Positions 18,955 through 25,911 of a DNA stretch of 64,000 nucleotides are shown here, in pieces. Below the pieces are notes generated by a model. The model worked only from the letters and a program-made list of their open reading frames with translations, made no database searches and had not been told where the DNA came from. The translations under genes were made by a program, and so were the position numbers. This DNA comes from Elioraea rosea (GTDB lineage Bacteria > Pseudomonadota > Alphaproteobacteria > Acetobacterales > Acetobacteraceae): contig NZ_VFAC01000007.1 of the NCBI RefSeq assembly GCF_007644105.1, forward strand, positions 1-64,000, read 5' to 3'. Every line of letters starts with the position of its first letter. The stretch's first letter is position 1.

Positions 18955-19512
18955 CTAGCCCGGCGGGACCCGCCGCCACTTGATCGCGCAGCCGATCGCC
19001 TGGACCTGCTCCTCCGGCGCGGGGCGGCCTTCGGCGACGGCGCGCATCGCCTCGAACAGCTCCCGCCGCGCGCCGGGGATCGCCGTGGTGCGCGAGGCGT
19101 CGAGTCGCCCGCGATAGACGAGCCGCCGCGCGGCATCGAAGCCGAAGAAATCCGGCGTGCAAACCGCACCATAGGCGCGTGCGACCTGCTGCAGCGGGTC
19201 GTGCAGATAGGGGAAGGGCAGGCCTTGGTCGCGCGCGAGGCGCTGCATCGCCGGGAACCCGTCCTCGGGATAGGCCTCCTGGTCGTTCGAGCAGATGCCG
19301 GCGAAGCCGATGCCGAGCCGCGCGAGTTCGCGGGCATCGCGGATCATGAGGTCGAGCACCGCCTTCACGTAGGGGCAGTGGTTGCACATGAAGACGACCA
19401 CCGCACCCTTCGGCCCGGCGATGTCGGCGTAGGCCAGCGTGCGCCCATCCGTCGCCGTCAGCAGGAAATCCGGCGCCGTCGCGATCGTTTCATGTCGTTC
19501 CGCCACGTCCAT
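18955..19512 (-). CDS. thioredoxin-fold redoxin (AhpC/TSA-like)
   Basis: A 185-residue soluble protein of the thioredoxin/redoxin group. It contains CNHCPYVKAV (Cys43 and Cys46, a CxxC-type centre) after the strand AVVVFM, then GICSNDQEAYPEDG and the cis-proline-type region TPDFFGFD. These proteins are thiol peroxidases or disulfide reductases; the reductant is unknown. The ATG at 19512 has a strong GGAGGCAAGG ribosome site, so the extension to 19545 is not needed. It is divergent from the CRP-family regulator, which may control it. Confidence 0.87.
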   Translation of the reverse strand: MDVAERHETIATAPDFLLTATDGRTLAYADIAGPKGAVVVFMCNHCPYVKAVLDLMIRDARELARLGIGFAGICSNDQEAYPEDGFPAMQRLARDQGLPFPYLHDPLQQVARAYGAVCTPDFFGFDAARRLVYRGRLDASRTTAIPGARRELFEAMRAVAEGRPAPEEQVQAIGCAIKWRRVPPG

Positions 19513-19609
19513 GCCTTGCCTCCATCCGCCTCGTGGGCGCAGCATAATGCAAGCCGGGTTGCGATGCTGCCCGGATTTGCAACCTTAACGTTCGGGGGTC
19601 CATCGCCTG

Positions 19610-20347
19610 ATGGCTGTTCCGAGGCGCGCCGATCTCGCACCACCGCAGAAGGCGGACACGCTGGCCGACCGCGCGGCGCTGCTCGGCCGAGCGCCGCTGC
19701 TCCGCCGCCTGCCTGCCGAGGCGCTGGCGCGACTCGCGGGCTTCGCGCATCTCCGGCCGATGACGAAGGGCGAGACGCTGTTCCGCAGGGGCGACCCCGG
19801 GACGGGACTGCTCCTCGTCGTGAAGGGACGAATCCGCGTCTCCGTTCCCTCGACGGAAGGACGCGACGGCGTTCTGAACCTCGTCCGCGCAGGCGAGGTG
19901 GTGGGCGAGATCGCGCTTCTCGACGGGCACCCCCGCACGGCGGACGCGATCGCCGATACCGACGGCGAGGTGATGCTCCTCGAGCGCCGCGACCTCCTGC
20001 CGCTTCTCGAGGAGAACGGCTCGCTCGCGCTCGCGCTGATGGAGGTTCTCTGCGAGCGCCTGCGGCAGACCTCCGCGCAGGTCGAGGCACTGATGTTCCA
20101 GGAGACGGGGCCGCGACTCGCGCGCGCGCTGCTGCAGCTCTCCGCGGTGCAGCGTCTCGCCTCCGTGGCGGTGACGCAGAAGCAGCTCGGCGAGATGGCG
20201 GGCACGAGCCGCGAGAGTGCCAATCGCACGCTTAAGGCGTGGGAGGCGAAGGGGTTCGTCTCGCTTGTCCCTGGCCGGGTGACGCTGCGCGACGAGGCGG
20301 CGATACGCACGATCGCCGAAGGCGTGCGCGAGCACCAGGAGGGCTAG
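19610..20347 (+). CDS. Crp/Fnr-family transcriptional regulator
   Basis: A 245-residue regulator with an N-terminal cyclic-nucleotide-binding-type beta barrel (GETLFRRGDPGTGLLLVVKGRIRV, GEVVGEIALLDGHPRTADAIAD), a long dimerisation helix and a C-terminal winged helix with recognition helix TQKQLGEMAGTSRESANRTLKAWE. The N-terminal Fe-S cysteines of FNR are absent, so it is CRP-like. GEIALLDGHPRTADA resembles the phosphate-binding cassette, but cAMP binding is not proven. The only visible cyclase gene in the window is about 5.6 kb downstream. Confidence 0.92.
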   Translation: MAVPRRADLAPPQKADTLADRAALLGRAPLLRRLPAEALARLAGFAHLRPMTKGETLFRRGDPGTGLLLVVKGRIRVSVPSTEGRDGVLNLVRAGEVVGEIALLDGHPRTADAIADTDGEVMLLERRDLLPLLEENGSLALALMEVLCERLRQTSAQVEALMFQETGPRLARALLQLSAVQRLASVAVTQKQLGEMAGTSRESANRTLKAWEAKGFVSLVPGRVTLRDEAAIRTIAEGVREHQEG

Positions 20348-20348
20348 C

Positions 20349-20708
20349 CTAGCCGTTTTCCTTCTTCGCGACCTCCACTTCCGCGGCGAGTTCGTGTTGA
20401 AGAAAGTAGTTGAGGAAGGTGCGGATCGCGGCGACCGCCGCAAGCTTGCCGATCTGTTCCCAGTTCGGAGAGATCGCCGTACCGACGATGTCGGCGGCAA
20501 GCTGGAACTCGAGCGCGAGCGACAAGCCGCGCGCGAGTGCGATTCGCGCTGCCGTCGTTCCGGACCCCAGAAGCTTGAACAGCGCGAAGGCAATGGCTGC
20601 GAGGACGATCGTCACGCTGATCGCCTCGATGCCGAGCTTCAGCCACGAGGCAGCCTCGATGACGGCCTGTTCCGCCGACGCGGAAAGCGCACGTTCCTCC
20701 ACCGCCAC
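20349..20708 (-). CDS. DUF1622 family membrane protein
   Basis: A 119-residue integral membrane protein with two or three predicted helices (ISVTIVLAAIAFALFKLL and LALEFQLAADIVGTAI, plus a C-terminal segment). The LARGLSLALEFQLAADIVGTAI core is the DUF1622 hallmark. It is the last gene of the radical SAM cassette, 6 nt after the subtilisin stop. Its role is unknown. DUF1622 proteins are often lone genes, so its linkage here may be incidental or may give the cassette a membrane anchor. Its stop lies 1 nt from the stop of the convergent CRP-family gene. Confidence 0.85.
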   Translation of the reverse strand: MAVEERALSASAEQAVIEAASWLKLGIEAISVTIVLAAIAFALFKLLGSGTTAARIALARGLSLALEFQLAADIVGTAISPNWEQIGKLAAVAAIRTFLNYFLQHELAAEVEVAKKENG

Positions 20709-20714
20709 CTCCCC

Positions 20715-23700
20715 CTAGCCGGCGCGCGCCGCGGGTGCCATCGTGACCGAGCACGAGGCGACGCGCCTTCCGGCAGACAGCATCAGCCCCGTCAGCCGAT
20801 TCGCGCCGCTACCCGCGATCAGCGCGAGCGGGACCGTCGCCCCCGCGGCGAGCCTGAGACGCGGCAGGACCACCGTCTGGCCCCCCTCGATCGTGGCGAA
20901 GCCATGCGCGATGCCGAGGCTCGTCGCACCGAGCGTCTCCGTCAGCGCCTCGATCGGCCGCTCGCCCTTCACCTGGTCGCGCAGATTGGCAACCGGGTCG
21001 AGCACCTCGTCGGAGGAGCCCGCATAGGGCCGCCGCCTCTGTCCCCAGGGTCCCGCATAGAGCCCGGCACGGCGATAGGGCAGGGCAGCCGAGGGGATGA
21101 CGAGGCGGAGGAAGGAGGCGCCGGGCGCGCGAAGGACGAGCCCGTCCTCGTCGTCGCTTCCCGTGACAAGCAGACGCAGCCGCGTGCCCATCGGGGCGCT
21201 CCGGGCGCTGGCGAGCGAACGGATCGCCGCATTGTTCCGTGCAGGCAACGGCTCGTCCGCGCTCAGCGGGTCGTCGGGGCTGTCGATCGTCGCGACGAGC
21301 AGGGGGGTGGACGGGTCAGGCTGCGGCCAGGCGAGCCGCGCCGTGTACCGGTTTCGCGGCTTGACCTCGCCGAGGGCCTGCTCGGCGATCAGCGTGAACA
21401 GCCCTTGCCGCTTCGGCGAGGGTGGCGTGGCAGCGAGCGAGGCCGGCGCGGCCCACAGCCTGAGCACGGCCTCGCGTGCCGGTGCGCCGCCGCGGTTGCC
21501 GTAGCGCACGGTGACGGTGGCGGGACCCTGGCAGGCGGCGAGGTCACCCACCGGCGCGCCCTCCTCGTCGGCCACCGCGATGGCGGGGCTCGCGCAGAGG
21601 TCCTCCGACACAAGAGGTTCGATGCCTGTATCGCCCTCGTATCGTTCGACCCAAAGATCGGCTCCCGCGACGGCTTCCTCGCCTGTCGCTGCAACCATCG
21701 CTGCGATGTCGAGCGCGCCGAAGCCGGCGGCGGGGTCCCACCCCGTGGCGTCCTCCGGCGTATCGGCGGGGCCGAGCGCGACCACGTCGCGGCGCGCCGT
21801 TTCGCAGAGCACCTGGCGGATGTCGGCAGCCGCGGGGGCAAGGCCGGTCAGCGCATGGATGCGCTCGCAGTAGAGCGCGGCTGCGCCTGCCACCTGGGGG
21901 GCCGCGAAGCTCGTGCCGCCGCTCGTCCGCACCGGTCCGCCATTGGTGATCAGCCCCCGCATCGAGGGCGCGGTGACGAAGGCGCCGATGGCGGAAAGCT
22001 CGGGCTTGGGGAACCCGCCGCCGCGAACCGGGCCGCGGCCCGAGAAGTCCGACACGCGCATCGGCGCGCCGTCGCTCCGCGCATCGAGCGAGGCGACGGC
22101 GAGAACGCGCCGCGCGGTTGCCGGAACGTTCACCGTCGTGCCGAGCGCGATGCCGTCGATGCCGGGCTGGCCGAGCCAGCGGCGGAGCATCCGGTTGTTG
22201 CGATCCACCCAGCCATGCACGTCGCCGCTCGCGCCATGGACGAGAAACTGCCAGGTGCCGCGCGGCAGCGTCGCGCCAGGTGCCGGGCGCACCGTCAGGG
22301 TGAGGCAGCAGAGGCCGCCCGCCTCGCGCGACAGCAGCCCCTCTGCCAAGAAGCCTGACGGTGCGGGCGAGACGGGGATCGGCACGATGCCGTCCGTCTC
22401 GCGCACGGTCACCGGCCCGATCATCCGTGCCGGAGCGAGGATGCCCGAGATCGTCACCGAGGCCGCGCCGGTGCTCTCGAACCAGAGCTCGGCCGCCTCG
22501 GCGAAGAGGCAGCCCGGCGCGAACTCGAGCGCGAGCGCGACGTCACGTGCCGTGGCATCGCCAGGCACCACGGCGTGTGCGGGCATCGGCACGGGCGGCA
22601 GGCCCTGGAAGCGGAGCAGGTGCTCGTTGCCCGCCGCGACGACGAGCGCGCGGCCGGGCAGGAGGAGCAGGTTGTCTAGGAACTCCTCGCCGAGGAGGCC
22701 GCCGTCATGCGGTCCGAGATTGTCGCCGTTGGAGAGGTTGACGACGACGCCCGCGAAGGGCGCGAGAGGCGTTGCGGTGGCGAACAGGTCTGCCACGCCC
22801 GCAAGCATCGCTGCCTCGTTGCCGAAGCGCCGTTCGTCCTGCCCCGCCGCCGCGACGAAGGCGAGCGCTGCCTCGGGCGCGATGCCAGGGAGGCTGCGCT
22901 GGGCGAGCCTGCCGCTTCCGCCAGCGATGCCGGCGACCATCGTGCCATGCGTCTGCAGCACGGTGCGGTCGCCGGCTGCGGTCGGCGCGAGAGGCAGGTC
23001 GCGCGCGCGCACGAGATGGGCGAGCGCGCCGGATGGGGCCCCGCCCGCCGCGTGCGCCGCGATCGCGACATCGATCTCGCCGCGCTCGAAGCGCGCCCCC
23101 ATCGCCGGCTGGCCGGGCCCCGGGCGCGGCGGCAGCGAGAGATCGTGCAGCCAGGCGAGCCGAGTGGTTCCGTCCTCATTCCGGAGATCGGGATGCAGCA
23201 GGTCGATGAAGGTGTCGACCACGCCGACCAGCGTTCCCGCCCCGGTGAGCCCCTCCGCACCGTCGCCGTGGGGAGGCAGGGCATGGACGCGGGCGACCTC
23301 CACCGGCGTCGCTGCGGCCTGCCAGGTTCGCCCCGGCTCGGCGCGCACGGTGGCAGGGTGCTCGAGCACGCGCACGAGACCGATGACGTTGACCCACACG
23401 ACGAAGATGTCGGCCGCCTGAGCGGCGACCTCCGCGCCGAGTGCCTCGAGCTCCGCCCTCTGGCCGAGGAAGCGGAGAAGCACGCCGGCGAAAGGGCGGG
23501 AGCGGTCGAAGGTCGTGACGATGCCGGCCTCCCGCGCCTCGGCCGCGCGGCGGAACGCAAGCCGCTCGGGCGTGGCCGTGATGCCGAGCCGCCGCGCGTA
23601 CTCGTCGAGCGCCTCGAGCCCCTCGCGCACGGTCTCGTCCACCGCCTCGTCGGCGAGCGAGGCGAGCAGGGCGGTGACGCGCCCCGAGAGGCTGAGGCCG

Positions 23701-23792
23701 TAGCGTGTGGCCGATGGCGCGCCTGCGCGCGGCTTGTCGCGCGGCGTGACCGGTGCGACCCGCCTCCGCCTCGGAGGGTCGCGTTCCGTCAC
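20715..23792 (-). CDS. large cytoplasmic S8 (subtilisin-like) serine peptidase
   Basis: A 1025-residue subtilase. The triad is visible: Asp193 (LVGVVDTFIDLLHPDL), His282 (THGTMVAGIAGGSG) and Ser628 (GGTSFAAPQVAGAAALY), with the oxyanion Asn389 (VVAAGNE). About 170 residues are inserted between Asn389 and Ser628. About 180 residues precede the Asp and could be a prodomain. A 300-residue beta-rich tail follows the catalytic domain. The arginine-rich N-terminus (PPRRRRVAP) is not a signal peptide, so action in the cytoplasm is likely. Its start overlaps the preceding gene by 4 nt. In this setting it may process the cassette's product. Confidence 0.9.
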   Translation of the reverse strand: MTERDPPRRRRVAPVTPRDKPRAGAPSATRYGLSLSGRVTALLASLADEAVDETVREGLEALDEYARRLGITATPERLAFRRAAEAREAGIVTTFDRSRPFAGVLLRFLGQRAELEALGAEVAAQAADIFVVWVNVIGLVRVLEHPATVRAEPGRTWQAAATPVEVARVHALPPHGDGAEGLTGAGTLVGVVDTFIDLLHPDLRNEDGTTRLAWLHDLSLPPRPGPGQPAMGARFERGEIDVAIAAHAAGGAPSGALAHLVRARDLPLAPTAAGDRTVLQTHGTMVAGIAGGSGRLAQRSLPGIAPEAALAFVAAAGQDERRFGNEAAMLAGVADLFATATPLAPFAGVVVNLSNGDNLGPHDGGLLGEEFLDNLLLLPGRALVVAAGNEHLLRFQGLPPVPMPAHAVVPGDATARDVALALEFAPGCLFAEAAELWFESTGAASVTISGILAPARMIGPVTVRETDGIVPIPVSPAPSGFLAEGLLSREAGGLCCLTLTVRPAPGATLPRGTWQFLVHGASGDVHGWVDRNNRMLRRWLGQPGIDGIALGTTVNVPATARRVLAVASLDARSDGAPMRVSDFSGRGPVRGGGFPKPELSAIGAFVTAPSMRGLITNGGPVRTSGGTSFAAPQVAGAAALYCERIHALTGLAPAAADIRQVLCETARRDVVALGPADTPEDATGWDPAAGFGALDIAAMVAATGEEAVAGADLWVERYEGDTGIEPLVSEDLCASPAIAVADEEGAPVGDLAACQGPATVTVRYGNRGGAPAREAVLRLWAAPASLAATPPSPKRQGLFTLIAEQALGEVKPRNRYTARLAWPQPDPSTPLLVATIDSPDDPLSADEPLPARNNAAIRSLASARSAPMGTRLRLLVTGSDDEDGLVLRAPGASFLRLVIPSAALPYRRAGLYAGPWGQRRRPYAGSSDEVLDPVANLRDQVKGERPIEALTETLGATSLGIAHGFATIEGGQTVVLPRLRLAAGATVPLALIAGSGANRLTGLMLSAGRRVASCSVTMAPAARAG

Positions 23793-24397
23793 GCTCCCGA
23801 CGGTCCGGTGGCGATCGAGTGGCCGATCAGGTCACCGACGGCGGAGAGGAGCAGCATCTTCTCGACCTGCACCGTCTCCTCGTCGAGCAAAAGCGCGAGG
23901 AAGGTGCGGATCCGGTCGAACCGTGCCCGGTCGGTTGCCTTGGTTGCGGCGAGCGCGCGGCCCCAGGCCGAGGCGTACTGCGCCTCCGAGACGGGTCGCG
24001 TGAGGCCGATCAGCATCCGCACCGTGCGCTTGGCACGGCCGGCGACGATGAAGGTGCCGAGATAGCGCGCGCTTCCCGCGAGCTCGCTGTCGGCGAAGAG
24101 CGTGTCGGAGACGAGCTCGGCCAGCTCCGTCTCGTTGCTCACGCCGGGGCTGTCGGACTCCTTGTCGGTCAGCCAGTCCTGCACCGCCGCAGCGCTCTGC
24201 CACGAGAGAACGGCGGTGACGGAGATGATCGCCGCGAGCGTGCCGGAGACATTGATGCCGGCGGCGGGCGCCGCGCCATGCTCGCCGAAGAACGGCAGCG
24301 CCGCTTCCGTGCGCACCTCGGAGACAATCTCTCCTGCCCGTGGCTCGCCTGCGCCAAGGCGGGCGAGAAGCTCGCGTGGGGAGATGTCATTCGTCAT
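23789..24397 (-). CDS. hypothetical 202-residue protein, candidate substrate of the radical SAM cassette
   Basis: I do not recognise this family. The protein has no cysteine. Residues 1-48 are charged and leader-like (SPRELLARLGAGEPR). Residues 51-72 form a hydrophobic stretch (GTLAAIISVTAVLSWQSAAAV). The remainder is helical, ending LIGHSIATGPSGA. Its start overlaps the PqqD-like gene and its stop overlaps the subtilisin gene, 4 nt each, so all three are translationally coupled. Position between an RRE-like protein and a protease suggests it is either the modified substrate or a scaffold. It is far larger than usual RiPP precursors. Function unproven. Confidence 0.75.
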   Translation of the reverse strand: MTNDISPRELLARLGAGEPRAGEIVSEVRTEAALPFFGEHGAAPAAGINVSGTLAAIISVTAVLSWQSAAAVQDWLTDKESDSPGVSNETELAELVSDTLFADSELAGSARYLGTFIVAGRAKRTVRMLIGLTRPVSEAQYASAWGRALAATKATDRARFDRIRTFLALLLDEETVQVEKMLLLSAVGDLIGHSIATGPSGA

Positions 24398-24726
24398 GGG
24401 GGCGTGTCCTTCCGGGTCTGCATCGAGGCGTGGGGGTTGGCGGCGGTGGTGACGAGGCCGAGCGCGGCAAGCTGCTCGAGCCCGCGCGAGAACGCGCCCT
24501 GCTCCGGCGCGGGGCCGGGCAGGGAGCGGAGCGCGTCGTTGAACTCGGCGGCGATCGCCGCGCGTGGCCGTCCGTCGCAGAGCGTCAGCAGCAGCCAGGA
24601 TGTGGCGTTCAGCGTGTGCAGCCGCGCGCGCGCCGGGTCGTAGGCGAGGCAGGTCCCCATCTCCGGCACCGGCCTCAGGCGCAGGCCGCGCGCGGCGCTA
24701 ACGCAGTCGGTCGGGGAGAACGGCAA
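24394..24726 (-). CDS. PqqD-like protein (RRE fold)
   Basis: A 110-residue protein with the PqqD pattern. The N-terminal strands (LRLRPVPEMGTCLAYDPA) lead to the hallmark LHTLNATSWLLLTLCDG and a C-terminal helical part. PqqD-type domains bind the leader of a precursor and present it to a radical SAM enzyme. It overlaps the end of the radical SAM gene by 29 nt and the start of the 202-aa gene by 4 nt. No pqqA, pqqB, pqqC or pqqE is nearby, so this is not PQQ synthesis. Confidence 0.82.
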   Translation of the reverse strand: MPFSPTDCVSAARGLRLRPVPEMGTCLAYDPARARLHTLNATSWLLLTLCDGRPRAAIAAEFNDALRSLPGPAPEQGAFSRGLEQLAALGLVTTAANPHASMQTRKDTPP

Positions 24727-25711
24727 GGTCCACTCCCTCGTTCAGCGTCACGTCGAACGGATCGGGCGCTTCCCAGCGCCCGTGGAAGGCAAAGGCGGTC
24801 GAGCGGCAGCCGCCATGGCTCCTCTGCGTCGCCGAGCAGTCCGGGCAGGAGGCTTCGACATTGCCCGAGCGGATGCGGCGGTAGAGCGGATCGTTCCGCC
24901 AGGCATCGAGGTAGGAGCGCTCGAGGATGTTGCCGTAGTTCACGTACTCGCGGAGATACTGGCAGCCGATGATGTCGCCTGCCGCATCCAGCGCTGCGGC
25001 CTGCCAGCAGCAGTTCTGGTCGCGCGGGTGCCAGGACTGCATGACGCCGAGCCCGTCCGGCGGGTCGAGCGAGGCGATCGCTGCCATCTGCGCCTCGAGC
25101 GGCAGCGCGATCTCCTCCCAGATGCGCTTGGCGCGCCCGAGCGGGTAGAGCCTCAGAATGCCCACCCGTTCGGCGCCGAGACGATGCGCGAGGCGAAGGA
25201 TCGCGTTCAGCCGCGGGGCCGTGCGGCGCGTCAGGACCACGAGCGCATCGACGGGGATGCCACGCCGCGCGCATTCCTCGATCGCCGTGCAGGCGGAATC
25301 GAACGCGCCCGGCGCGCCGGCGGTCGCGTCGTGGGAGGCTGCGTCGTCGCCCATCAGGTCCACGAGCACGCGGCCGACACGGATGGCGGCGAGCCGGTCC
25401 GCCACGGCGGCGTCGAGGCCGGCGCCGCGTGTTCGCACGAGCGTCATCATCCGCGGCGCGACGGCCTCGAGCAGGTCGAGGAAGCCGGGCTTGGCGAAAG
25501 GCTCGCCGCCTTCGAAATAGACCTGGATGAACCCGTCATCGGCGAGCTTCGCCAGCACCTCGCGCCAGGCAGGGATGGAAAGCTCGCGCGGCTTGGGCGC
25601 CGCGGAACAGTCGCTGTAGCAGTGCGCGCAGGCGTGCGGACAGGCCTCGGTGATCGAGACCGAGATCTTCGGTGGCGTCTCGAGGACGGGGTTTGCATAC
25701 GCAGCAGTCAT
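24698..25711 (-). CDS. radical SAM/SPASM protein (peptide/protein maturase)
   Basis: A 337-residue enzyme. The cluster motif CPHACAHC (Cys24, Cys28, Cys31) binds the SAM [4Fe-4S] cluster, and GGEP follows at 68-71. The C-terminal SPASM region is clear: Cys235-x9-Gly-x4-Cys250, then Cys289-x2-Cys292 and Cys302, able to hold auxiliary clusters. This is the architecture of PqqE and RiPP maturases. It is the first gene of a five-gene minus-strand cassette with a PqqD-like partner, a 202-aa protein, a subtilisin and DUF1622. The reaction is unknown. Cys35 and Cys234 are additional cysteines close to the clusters. Confidence 0.9.
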   Translation of the reverse strand: MTAAYANPVLETPPKISVSITEACPHACAHCYSDCSAAPKPRELSIPAWREVLAKLADDGFIQVYFEGGEPFAKPGFLDLLEAVAPRMMTLVRTRGAGLDAAVADRLAAIRVGRVLVDLMGDDAASHDATAGAPGAFDSACTAIEECARRGIPVDALVVLTRRTAPRLNAILRLAHRLGAERVGILRLYPLGRAKRIWEEIALPLEAQMAAIASLDPPDGLGVMQSWHPRDQNCCWQAAALDAAGDIIGCQYLREYVNYGNILERSYLDAWRNDPLYRRIRSGNVEASCPDCSATQRSHGGCRSTAFAFHGRWEAPDPFDVTLNEGVDLAVLPDRLR

Positions 25712-25911
25712 CGAGCGGCCCTGATCGCGCGGACGTCATTGTCCCGACATATTGTTCCCGGGTCGCGACGGAGTGTAGGCAGCAGCGATCCGTGGCACAA
25801 TCCGGCCAGGGAGCGGGCGGCGCCTGGCCGGTTGACACCGGACGCGTCGCACTCCGCCAGTGGCTCGGAAGGCGAAGGCAGAACGGGCGCAGATGCGCGA
25901 AGACGACCGCC

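Noticed and set aside
20394-22358. 654-residue plus-strand open frame opposite the subtilisin gene
   Set aside because: Arg-rich shadow; the minus strand contains the full catalytic triad.
24394-25711. A PQQ biosynthesis operon from the PqqD-like and radical SAM genes
   Set aside because: There is no pqqA, pqqB or pqqC nearby. The neighbours are a subtilisin and an unknown 202-aa protein.
25832-25837. TTGACA in the rSAM/cyclase intergenic region as a -35 box
   Set aside because: No acceptable -10 element at 16-18 nt spacing (the sequence is GC-rich), so I did not annotate a promoter.
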